From Synergistaceae bacterium (GTDB taxonomy: Bacteria; Synergistota; Synergistia; Synergistales; Aminobacteriaceae): 10,150 bases of DNA. Both the position numbers and the translations under genes were made by a program. The first letter of the stretch is position 1. Each line of letters starts with the position of its first letter. Positions 1 through 6,068 of this stretch are shown here, piece by piece. Below the pieces are notes generated by a model that made no database searches, was not told where the DNA came from, and saw nothing but the letters and a program-made list of their open reading frames with translations. The stretch lies in assembly GCA_031289165.1 (NCBI GenBank), contig JAITPZ010000239.1:1-10150 (forward strand), read 5' to 3'.

Positions 1-305
1 CCGTCGTTCTGGAGGGCTACGGCCTCGGAGGGGTTCCATACATGCACGAAAACCTGCTGGATCCCATCAGACGGGGTATCGGCGCCGGTATTCCCTTCAT
101 ATTACGTACTCAGTCTCCATTTGGCGGCGCCGATCCCACCGTTTACGAGGTCGGGCAGAAGGCGCTTTCTCTGGGGGTCCTTTCGGCGCATGACATGACC
201 CGCGAGACGCTGATGACGAAGCTGATGCTGTTGCTTCCTCTTTTTGCCGGAAAAGAACTGGAACGGCATCTTGGAGAAAATCTCTGCGACGACGTTACGG
301 TCTGA
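1..305 (+). CDS. L-asparaginase, type I-like, C-terminal part (5' end outside window)
   Basis: Only the last 100 residues are present. The reading frame enters at base 3 (VVLEGYGLGGVPYMHENLL) and stops at TGA 303-305. Asparaginase hydrolyses L-asparagine to aspartate and ammonia. The segment matches the C-terminal domain of cytosolic type I (AnsA-like) asparaginases: the strand-turn LEGYGLGGVP, a loop ending in a threonine/glutamine pair (RTQSPFGG), and the closing helix with ADMT-like AHDMTRETLMTKLMLLL. The catalytic threonines and the lysine/aspartate pair lie upstream of the window and cannot be checked. The ATG at 42 is internal, since the family's sequence continues in frame upstream of it. 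The next gene (selD) begins 58 bases downstream on the same strand, so co-transcription is possible. The family call is fairly sure; the type I subtype and the exact substrate preference (asparagine or glutamine) are less so. Confidence 0.85.
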   Translation, partial: VVLEGYGLGGVPYMHENLLDPIRRGIGAGIPFILRTQSPFGGADPTVYEVGQKALSLGVLSAHDMTRETLMTKLMLLLPLFAGKELERHLGENLCDDVTV

Positions 306-363
306 CCTGTGAATTATGACTGTTCAGTCCTGTTGAATTTGCCGAGCGAGGGGAGGTGAGGAT

Positions 364-1446
364 GTGAACTGTCCTGAATCGACGACGGGCTCGGAGCTTG
401 CGGCCCGGATTCGGCTGACGGAGATGTCGAGAACCAGCGGGTGAGCCGCCAAAATAGGTCCGGCGGACCTGGCTCAGGTTTTGGCGGAAATTCCGCATAT
501 CGAGAACGAGCGTATTCTGGCGACGTGGAGCGGCGGAGAGGATGCCGCGTTGTGGAAAATTGACGAACGCCGTCTGGGTATCCTGACGGTGGATTTTATC
601 ACGCCGGTTGTCGATGACCCTCGCATATGGGGACAGATCGCGGCGACGAACTCCATCAGCGACGTGTACGCGATGGGCGGCCGGCCGGTCGTCGCGCTCA
701 ACGTCGTGGGGTTCCCGACGAAGAAGCTGGACCTGGACATCCTGAAAAAAATTCTCGAGGGAGGTTTTTCGAAGACGCGCGAGGCCGGGGCCTTTCTGGT
801 CGGCGGGCACAGCGTGCAGGATGACGAGCCCAAGTACGGCCTGGTCGTCTACGGCGAGGTGGATATGGACATGAAGTGGCAAACCGTTGGTGCGCGCGAG
901 GGCGATGTGCTGGTCCTCACCAAGCCCATCGGCACGGGAGTCGCCATAACGGCCGTCAGGGCGAACATGGTCGAGGATCCCGCGACGGCTGCAGAAGCGA
1001 TTCGCTGGATGACGAAGCTGAACGACCTCCCCGGACGCCTGCCGGACGATCTGCACCGTGCGGTGCGCGCGGCCACCGACGTGACGGGTTTCGGACTGGC
1101 GGGGCACGTCCTGGATATGCTGAGCGGCGGAGGCCTCGATTTTCGCCTGACGCTCAATGAACTGCCTCTCCTGCCCGGTGTCCACGATCTGGCGAACATG
1201 GGCCTGATTCCCGAGGGCAGCTACAGAAATCGCGCCGCGTACGCGGCGCGGGTCGATGTAAGGGGAGATTTTCCCGAAGTCCGGTTGGACATGCTGTACG
1301 ATGCTCAGACCTCGGGGGGGCTTCTGCTTGCCCTGCCGTCCGGCCGCGCGGAGGAAATGCTGAGGGCCTGCCGCGGTTGGGGCTTCACACATGCCGCGGT
1401 CATCGGACGTTTCGAGCCGGGCGATGGGCGGATCAGGGTTGAATAA
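364..1446 (+). CDS. selD: Selenide, water dikinase (selenophosphate synthetase), selenocysteine-containing, with in-frame UGA at 442-444
   Basis: SelD makes selenophosphate from selenide and ATP, the selenium donor for Sec-tRNA and selenouridine synthesis in the cytosol. The frame 481-1446 is unmistakably SelD: TVDFITPVVDDP (Asp about residue 77), SDVYAMGGRP, GGHSV (147-151), TDVTGFGLAGH and QTSGG (from 315). The essential N-terminal segment lies upstream in the same frame, interrupted only by TGA: LTEMSRTSG-U-AAKIGPADLAQVL. The UGA falls exactly where E. coli SelD has Cys17, and Lys30 corresponds to catalytic Lys20, so UGA is read here as Sec27. I chose GTG 364 because GGAGG at 352-356 lies 7 bases ahead, an in-frame stop occurs at 334-336, and the resulting 360 residues is near the usual 345-350. 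A start at TTG 481 would lack Sec and Lys. A SECIS-like hairpin overlaps the UGA. Sec-type SelD is an established variant. A broken gene is unlikely because the flanking motif is intact on both sides. Confidence 0.93.
442..476 (+). promoter_or_regulatory. Putative bacterial SECIS element in selD mRNA
   Basis: The UGA and the bases after it form two stacked stems. The outer stem pairs TGAGCC (442-447, including the UGA) with GGCTCA (471-476). The inner stem pairs AGGTCC (456-461) with GGACCT (465-470) around a GGC loop (462-464). An eight-base bulge (448-455) lies on the 5' side only. The apical loop begins 17 bases after the UGA and starts with G. Both points fit the general bacterial SECIS pattern of a short hairpin directly downstream of the UGA with a G early in the loop, which binds SelB. 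The pairing is seen in the sequence; the SelB-binding role is inferred. The structure lies within coding sequence, so it must also satisfy the SelD protein. Confidence 0.72.
1231..1250. repeat. Perfect 20-bp palindrome within selD
   Basis: The two halves CGCGCCGCGT and ACGCGGCGCG are exact reverse complements with no spacer. It encodes most of an R-A-A-Y-A-A-R stretch in SelD, itself a mirror-symmetric peptide, so GC-rich Ala and Arg codons may be enough to explain it. No function is assigned. Confidence 0.5.
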
Positions 1447-1524
1447 ATCCCAATGCCGATGTATGGCAGGGAGTTCGTTGCCCGAATTTTGCTTCTCAGC
1501 TCTCTCTTTTGCCGGAAAGTATGT

Positions 1525-1549
1525 TAAAATAAAGAAAGATTTTATTTTA
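1525..1549. repeat. AT-only inverted repeat downstream of selD
   Basis: TAAAATAAA (1525-1533) and TTTATTTTA (1541-1549) are perfect 9-base reverse complements around a 7-base spacer. With no GC pairs, an RNA hairpin would be weak, so a protein-binding site or a promoter-proximal melting region is as likely as a transcript end. It stands out against the GC-rich surroundings. Confidence 0.4.
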
Positions 1550-1679
1550 TGAAACAGGAGCATGATTTAAATTATTTCCCTGAGGTCGCGGGTCATTGAA
1601 CCTTTGAGGAGGGGCGGAACGCCCGAAGAATGTATCGGAAGAGCGGATAGTACTGAAATTCCGGAGAAAGAATTGAAAG

Positions 1680-1711
1680 CAGCTATTCCACAGGAAAAGA
1701 GGGGGTAGCTG
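1680..1711 (+). terminator. Bulged hairpin followed by T-rich run, possible transcript end after selD
   Basis: CAGCTA (1680-1685) pairs with TAGCTG (1706-1711). Stacked directly inside, TTCC (1686-1689) pairs with GGAA (1693-1696) around ACA, leaving a purine-rich 9-base bulge (1697-1705). The stretch TCTGTTTTCTT follows the outer stem. The stem is only moderately GC-rich and the T run is interrupted, so this is a weak intrinsic-terminator candidate. It could equally be part of a structured leader. Confidence 0.3.
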
Positions 1712-1778
1712 TCTGTTTTCTTGTATGTTGAAGGGACGCCGGAACGAGGGGCTTTGCAGGGGGTATTTATGTTTTTTC

Positions 1779-1796
1779 GAGCCGGCGGGCCGGTTC
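1779..1796 (+). other. GC-rich stem-loop in the selD-fliE region
   Basis: GAGCCGG (1779-1785) pairs with CCGGTTC (1790-1796), including one G-U pair, around a CGGG loop. Six T residues lie just before it (1772-1777) and TTTC just after. It lies about 75 bases upstream of the candidate fliE promoter, so it is unlikely to be in the fliE leader made from that promoter. It may be the end of an upstream transcript. No clear T tract follows, so I do not call it a terminator. Confidence 0.3.
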
Positions 1797-1871
1797 TTTC
1801 GGAGCGGGGGCGGATTGGATGAGGCTGTATGCTGGAATGGTTAAGGGTATCTGCTTAGGTACTATTGTTGC

Positions 1872-1900
1872 TTGTTCATTTGTAGAAATTGTCGTAGGAT
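1872..1900 (+). promoter_or_regulatory. Candidate sigma-70-type promoter for the fliE operon
   Basis: TTGTTC (1872-1877) and TAGGAT (1895-1900) resemble the -35 and -10 hexamers and are separated by the ideal 17 bases. Transcription would start near 1907, giving a leader of about 27 bases that contains the strong AGGAGG (1922-1927) six bases before the fliE ATG. The local AT richness supports it. I saw no sigma-28 or sigma-54 consensus in this position. The match is moderate (each hexamer matches four of six consensus bases), so this remains a prediction. Confidence 0.45.
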
Positions 1901-1933
1901 GATTGTCAAATTTCTCCTGCCAGGAGGTTTTTT

Positions 1934-2254
1934 ATGGATCCCGTGATGGTAGATCTGTTAAAGCTCGCGGAAATTAAGGGGCGAAAAGAGGCAAAGCCGC
2001 ATGCGTCTGCCTCCCTGAGTCATGGACGAGGTGAGGTTACGTTCGAGGAGTTGCTGTCTTCATCGGTAAAAGAGGTCAATTCTCTGCAGCTGGAGGCGGA
2101 TGTAATGCTTCAAAAGCTGGCGACCGGGGATGTGGAGGATATTTCTGAGGTTGTTATGGCATCGTCCCGGGCGGAGGTCGCCCTGCGGATGTTTATGGAG
2201 CTGCGAAACAAATTCGTGGATGCCTATCAGCAACTGTCCAGAATGTCGGCCTGA
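1934..2254 (+). CDS. fliE: Flagellar hook-basal body complex protein FliE
   Basis: FliE is a small exported protein that joins the MS ring (FliF) to the proximal rod and is among the first substrates of the flagellar export gate. The 106-residue product has the usual length. It carries the conserved C-terminal half: FEELL followed by VNSLQLEADVMLQKLATGD, a helix with ASSRAEVALRMFMELRN, and the terminal KFVDAYQQLSRM that matches the family's RNK-x-VxAYQEIMRM signature. There is no signal peptide, as expected for a type III export substrate. AGGAGG at 1922-1927 sits six bases before the ATG. It is the first gene of the flagellar operon, with fliF 20 bases downstream. In many bacteria flgB and flgC directly precede fliE; here they do not. 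Confidence 0.93.
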   Translation: MDPVMVDLLKLAEIKGRKEAKPHASASLSHGRGEVTFEELLSSSVKEVNSLQLEADVMLQKLATGDVEDISEVVMASSRAEVALRMFMELRNKFVDAYQQLSRMSA

Positions 2255-2274
2255 TTTTTTCCGAATAAGGGACT

Positions 2275-3846
2275 ATGGAAAATCTGAAACAACTACTTGC
2301 GAGGTTTTTGCTCTTCTGGGCGACACTCAAGGTGTGGCAAAAGGCGTCCTTGTTTCTTGCGGTTTTCCTGGTTCTCGGTCTGCTGGGAATGACGGTTTTT
2401 TGGGCGGGCCGTACCGTTTACGAGCCGCTTTTTACCGGACTGGAGGTGGAAGACCAGTCCGCCATCGTAGCGTATCTCAGGGAAAATAAAATTCCCTATC
2501 AGCTGGATCCGGCGGCGAACGCCATCCTGCTTCCCCGAAGCGAGGTGTACGAGGTAAGGCTTTCGCTGGCTCAGGAGGGACTGCCCAGGGGAGGCAGTAC
2601 GGGATTCGAAATTTTTGACGACTCGAAGATGGGAATGAGCGAGTTTCAGCAGAGAATAAGTTACGTCCGCGCTCTGGAGGGTGAATTGCAGCGCACCCTC
2701 ACTCAAATGGACGCGATCGATTCCGCCCGGGTCAGCATCGTGATTCCCGAACAGCGTCTTTTTCTGGAGCAGCAGCTGCCCTCCACCGCGTCCGTTATGG
2801 TGCGGCTGAGGCCGGGCGCTCGGTTGGAGCCCGATCAAATCAGGGCCATTATTCATCTGGTCTCGCACAGCGTCGACGGCCTGCAGCCTGACAACGTAGC
2901 GATCCTCGACGCGAGGGGCCGCAACCTCTCGGACATGCTTCTGGACGAACCCTTCGTTTATTCCTCGGATGGGCGGGGCACGGTAACCTCGCTGCAGCGA
3001 ATAATGGAACGGGAACGGGAGCGGGATCTGGAACACAAGGTCCGTCCCATGTTGGAAAACAGCTTCGGTCCGGGAAACTACTCCGTGGTGATCAAGGTCG
3101 ATCTGGATTTCGACAAAAAGAAGGTCTCCACGAAGGAGCACGTCCCTCAGGGCGACACGGGGCAGGGGATCGTACGCAGCACCAACAAAACGGACGAGAG
3201 CTACACCGGGCAGTCGGCTGCCGCGCCCGGGGTTCCCGGGACGACGACCAACATTCCCGGTTACTCGATTAACACGCAGCCCGTGGCCACTGATTACAAT
3301 AAGACGGAGACCACGGTCAACTTCGAAATTTCCTCGCGGGAAAGTGACGAGGTTGTGACGCCGGGCGGGATTCGGCGTGTGACGGCCTCGGTTCTCGTGA
3401 ACCGGGAACAGATGCCCGAGGCAGAACTCGCCGAGTTGAGGGTTCTCGTGTCGGGGGCTATCGGATTCAACGAGGCGAGAGGAGACAGCGTCGTCGTCCA
3501 GGCGAGGAGATTCGACACGACTTGGGCCGAGTCTCTGGCGGAGGAGTTCCGAAGGGACAGGATGCTGCGCGTCGCGATGGGATCGGTGATTGCTCTCGTC
3601 ACGCTCGCGTGCCTCGGCGCCACGGGATTCTGGTGGCTGAAGAGGCGCAGGATGCGCGCTGCCCTCGAGAGTGTACAAAAAGAAAGCAAGCACGTGCCGA
3701 CGATTCAGGAGATGCTGACGTCTCCCGATATGCTCGCGTTTCAGGGGGAGATGGCGGTTCTGGAGGAGCAGCTGAAAGCTTACGCCAGAAACAATCCTGC
3801 CGAGGTGGCGAATTTAGTCAACGAGTGGATTTCGTCGGACAGTTGA
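2275..3846 (+). CDS. fliF: Flagellar MS-ring protein FliF
   Basis: FliF oligomerises in the inner membrane to form the MS ring, the base on which export gate, rod and C ring assemble. The 523-residue product is of family length. It has a cytoplasmic N-terminus, a first membrane segment at about residues 25-45 (KASLFLAVFLVLGLLGMTVF), the YscJ-like ring-building region (from YEPLFTGL to about residue 220), then the long FliF-specific periplasmic part. That part includes a Gly/Thr/Pro/Asn-rich insert (about 300-345, containing PGVPGTTTNIPGYS). A second membrane segment lies at about 434-455, ending in WWLKRRRM. The tail (about 496-523, LEEQLKAYARNNPAEVANLVNEW) is the part known to bind FliG. The Shine-Dalgarno AAGGGA (2267-2272) is only two bases from the ATG, unusually close, so translation may be partly coupled to fliE. 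The first Met must be used, since the next lies inside the membrane segment. Confidence 0.96.
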   Translation: MENLKQLLARFLLFWATLKVWQKASLFLAVFLVLGLLGMTVFWAGRTVYEPLFTGLEVEDQSAIVAYLRENKIPYQLDPAANAILLPRSEVYEVRLSLAQEGLPRGGSTGFEIFDDSKMGMSEFQQRISYVRALEGELQRTLTQMDAIDSARVSIVIPEQRLFLEQQLPSTASVMVRLRPGARLEPDQIRAIIHLVSHSVDGLQPDNVAILDARGRNLSDMLLDEPFVYSSDGRGTVTSLQRIMERERERDLEHKVRPMLENSFGPGNYSVVIKVDLDFDKKKVSTKEHVPQGDTGQGIVRSTNKTDESYTGQSAAAPGVPGTTTNIPGYSINTQPVATDYNKTETTVNFEISSRESDEVVTPGGIRRVTASVLVNREQMPEAELAELRVLVSGAIGFNEARGDSVVVQARRFDTTWAESLAEEFRRDRMLRVAMGSVIALVTLACLGATGFWWLKRRRMRAALESVQKESKHVPTIQEMLTSPDMLAFQGEMAVLEEQLKAYARNNPAEVANLVNEWISSDS

Positions 3847-3892
3847 AGTGTGCGGTGCGTACGAAGCGTCTAACGAATGAAGGAGTCTCCTG

Positions 3893-4915
3893 ATGGCAAA
3901 GTCGGCTAAAGTGAGCAGTAATGTATCCAGCAGAGAAAAAATAGCGGTCCTCATGGTGGCTTTGGGTAATGATATCGCTGCTGACGTCTATAAACAGCTT
4001 GACGATGCCACAATTGAGCTGATCACCCTTGAAATAGCGAACCTGAGGAAGATAACGCCCGAGCTGAAGCTGGAAGTCATGAAAGAGGCCCAGGAGGTCC
4101 TGATGGCCAGGGAGTTCATGGCTCGTGGTGGCGTGGAGTACGCGCGCGACGTTCTGGAGCGGGCGCTGGGGCCGGAGCGGGCGCAGAATTTGCTTACCCG
4201 CATTACGGCCAGCCTCCAGGTTCGGCCGTTCGACTTTATGCGTCACACCGACCCTCAGCAGGTTCTGGGTTTCATCCAGGGCGAGCATCCCCAGACCATA
4301 GCGCTCATTTTGTCCTATCTCGAGGCCGCTCAGGCGGCGATGATCATCAGCGGATTGCCCGCGGTCATGCAGGCGGAGGTCGCCAAGCGCATCGCCAAGA
4401 TGGATCGCATCACGCCCGAGGTGCTGCGGGAGGTGGAGCGCGTGCTGGAGCGCAAACTGAGCACGGTCATGGGGCAGGATTTCACCCTGGCGGGCGGCAT
4501 CGACGCTGTGGTCGCCATCATCAACAGCGCCGATCGCGCCACGGAGCGCAACATTATGGAATACCTGGAGGAAAACGACCCCGAGCTCGCCGAGGAGATC
4601 AAGAAGCGCCTCTTCGTGTTCGAAGATATCATTCGACTGGACGATCGTTCTCTGCAGCGCGTGCTGCGCGAGGTGGAGATGAAGGAACTCGGCCTGGCCC
4701 TCAAGGGCGCGACCGAGGAGCTTCGTTCGAAATTTTTCAGGAACATGTCCAAACGTGCGGCCGAAATGCTGCAGGAGGACATGGACTACATGGGACCGGT
4801 GCGCGTGAAGGACGTGGAGGAAGCCCAGCAGAAGGTCGTCAACGTGGTCCGCGCCCTGGAAGAAGCGGGCGAAATCGTCGTAGCCACGGGCGGAGAGGAC
4901 GAGTTGGTTGTCTAA
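3893..4915 (+). CDS. fliG: Flagellar motor switch protein FliG
   Basis: FliG is the C-ring subunit that touches the stator and generates torque; its N-domain binds the FliF tail and its C-domain faces MotA. At 340 residues it is of normal length. The N-domain (KIAVLMVALGNDIAADVYKQL) is followed by the middle domain with the EHPQ motif (residues 131-134, GEHPQTIALILSYL), which contacts FliM. The C-terminal torque domain contains FVFEDIIRLDDRSLQRVLREV with the LDDR core at 249-252, then LALKGA, NMSKRAAEML and GPVRVKDVEEAQ. The charged torque-helix residues appear intact, so the rotor is predicted functional. AAGGAG (3880-3885) lies seven bases before the ATG. The gene follows fliF after 46 bases and overlaps the start of fliH by 8 bases. 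Confidence 0.97.
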   Translation: MAKSAKVSSNVSSREKIAVLMVALGNDIAADVYKQLDDATIELITLEIANLRKITPELKLEVMKEAQEVLMAREFMARGGVEYARDVLERALGPERAQNLLTRITASLQVRPFDFMRHTDPQQVLGFIQGEHPQTIALILSYLEAAQAAMIISGLPAVMQAEVAKRIAKMDRITPEVLREVERVLERKLSTVMGQDFTLAGGIDAVVAIINSADRATERNIMEYLEENDPELAEEIKKRLFVFEDIIRLDDRSLQRVLREVEMKELGLALKGATEELRSKFFRNMSKRAAEMLQEDMDYMGPVRVKDVEEAQQKVVNVVRALEEAGEIVVATGGEDELVV

Positions 4916-6068
4916 CCTTCGCCAGGGGATTCTGCGTGCGGTCCGCCTTCTGCCGGATGTCGTAAAAATAGGTGTGGAGGCCGAGACTGCTCTTCCTTCC
5001 CGTCAGGAGGAAGAGCAGCTTTTAAGTGGAGAAGCGCCCGGGAAAGTCACCGACGAAGCCTCTGATGAGGTTTCCGGCGAGGCCCGCAAACCCTCGAAGA
5101 AAGAAAGCACGCCTCCCCCCCCCGATCCTTTTAAGGAACTGACCGGCCGCATCGCGGCGCTTCAGACCGATATGGTCGCCTCCGAGGCCGCAAAGACACA
5201 GCTTGTATCCAAAATCGCCTCTCTGGAAGCGGAGCTTGCGAGGAGCAAGGACGAATTTGCCCGTAAGGAACGCGAAATGACGGCGGGCGTCGAAGCCGCG
5301 CGGGAACAGGCCAGAGCCGAGGGCAGGACGAAAGGGTACGACGAAGGTCTGGAAAGCGGACATCGGGCGGGATTGGAAAGGGCTCGCGTCGAGGTGCAGG
5401 GGGAGTACAGGGAAAGGTTCACGGGCCTCGTGGCCGCGCTCGAGGGAATTTCGACGAAACTCGAGGAAAATTTTTCCGCGCTGGTCACCCTGAACCAACC
5501 GCGCATGCTCCGGCTCTGGCAGGAAATGCTGAAAAAAATGCTGCATCGGGAGATGACCCTCGCTCCCGATGCCGTGCTCGACGTCCTTGCCGACGTTCTA
5601 TCCCGCCTGAGCGATAAAAATCACCTTGTGATTTACGTCTGTCCGGATGACATGAGGATTCTCGAGGAAAGAATGCGGGAGGAGTTTGCGGATACCCTGA
5701 GAGGGGTTCGACATCTCGAACTGAAGTCGGACACGAACGTCGACAGGGGCAGCTGCATCGTGGAGACGAACCTTGGGATTTACGACGCGCGCTGGCGCAC
5801 CCAGCTCGATCAGATCGAGACGGTGATCGAAGATCTGCTCCAAAAACTGGGAAAGGCGCCAGAGACCGCTCCGGCGCCTTTCCGTCGAAAGAGCGCGAAC
5901 GGGCCGGATTCTGAGAGGTCCGTGGTTGAAATTGCCTCGGACGGTGCGGAGACTCGATCGGCGGAGAAAAAACCCGTAACCGAAAAGTCCGGGGCGGAAA
6001 AATCTTCGACGCGTTCGACGCACAGGACGGGGAGTTCCGCTCAAAGGAGCGGAAGAGGTTCCCGATGA
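4908..6068 (+). CDS. fliH: Flagellar assembly protein FliH (export ATPase regulator), with long C-terminal tail
   Basis: FliH dimers bind FliI, hold the ATPase in check and dock it to the C ring and export gate. The likely start is TTG 4908, overlapping the end of fliG by 8 bases, with GGAGAGGA (4892-4899) eight bases ahead. At 386 residues it is much longer than the roughly 235 of E. coli FliH. It has a short N-terminal amphipathic segment, an acidic and proline-rich linker (about 35-75), and a coiled coil (about 80-135). A glycine ladder follows, with Gly at 139, 143, 147, 151 and 155, exactly every fourth residue; this is the GxxxG repeat typical of FliH. Then comes the conserved C-domain resembling V-type ATPase stalk subunits, ending about residue 316. 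Residues 317-386 are an unmatched Ser/Glu/Lys/Arg-rich tail. The tryptophans with which enterobacterial FliH anchors to the C ring are absent near the N-terminus. The stop overlaps the fliI start (ATGA). Confidence 0.88.
   Translation: MSNLRQGILRAVRLLPDVVKIGVEAETALPSRQEEEQLLSGEAPGKVTDEASDEVSGEARKPSKKESTPPPPDPFKELTGRIAALQTDMVASEAAKTQLVSKIASLEAELARSKDEFARKEREMTAGVEAAREQARAEGRTKGYDEGLESGHRAGLERARVEVQGEYRERFTGLVAALEGISTKLEENFSALVTLNQPRMLRLWQEMLKKMLHREMTLAPDAVLDVLADVLSRLSDKNHLVIYVCPDDMRILEERMREEFADTLRGVRHLELKSDTNVDRGSCIVETNLGIYDARWRTQLDQIETVIEDLLQKLGKAPETAPAPFRRKSANGPDSERSVVEIASDGAETRSAEKKPVTEKSGAEKSSTRSTHRTGSSAQRSGRGSR
5850..5883. repeat. Perfect 11-bp GC-rich inverted repeat inside fliH
   Basis: GGAAAGGCGCC (5850-5860) and GGCGCCTTTCC (5873-5883) are exact reverse complements separated by 12 bases. 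The layout (A-run, GC core, loop, GC core, T-run) resembles the stem of an intrinsic terminator, but only three T residues lie in the arm and no long T tract follows. It falls inside the fliH coding frame, exactly where the conserved domain ends and the low-complexity tail begins. Confidence 0.65.

Larger units (their letters stand above)
1447..1933. other. 487-base region between selD and fliE without a convincing gene
   Basis: No reading frame here has a start codon with a good ribosome binding site and useful length. The longest stop-free plus-strand stretch with some protein-like character is 45 codons (1571-1705), but it has no ordinary start near its beginning. The region is more AT-rich around 1485-1575 and 1850-1935 than the flanking genes. 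It contains an AT-only inverted repeat (1525-1549), a bulged hairpin (1680-1711) followed by a T-rich stretch, a GC-rich hairpin (1779-1796) and a promoter-like pair of hexamers (1872-1900). I looked for core motifs of the c-di-GMP, cobalamin, TPP, FMN and SAM riboswitches and found none convincing. It probably holds the end of the selD transcript and the start of the flagellar transcript. Confidence 0.6.

Noticed and set aside
318..329. 12-bp palindrome GACTGTTCAGTC upstream of selD
   Set aside because: It is short enough to be chance, matches no operator I know, and makes only a weak hairpin.
481..1446. TTG 481 as the start of selD
   Set aside because: It removes the Sec/Lys active-site segment, which is present and in frame upstream, and the GTG at 364 has a much better ribosome binding site.
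295..1563. 422-codon minus-strand open frame opposite selD
   Set aside because: It lies antisense to a gene with clear SelD motifs, has Arg/His/Pro-rich composition without recognisable domains, and arises because the GC-rich codon usage leaves few antisense stops.
1571..1708. 45-codon stop-free stretch between selD and fliE with fairly protein-like sequence (containing GGTPEECIGRADS)
   Set aside because: It has no ordinary start near its beginning; an ATT at 1571 or a TTG at 1604 would be needed and neither has convincing support. The match to a known family is nil by eye. It could be a gene remnant, but this cannot be shown.
3226..3240. CCCGGG-GTT-CCCGGG hairpin in fliF
   Set aside because: It is explained by Pro/Gly codons of the periplasmic Gly/Pro-rich insert; no regulatory context.
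2293..3693. 466-codon minus-strand open frame opposite fliF
   Set aside because: It is an antisense shadow of fliF with no domain, no sensible composition and no ribosome binding site that I could see.
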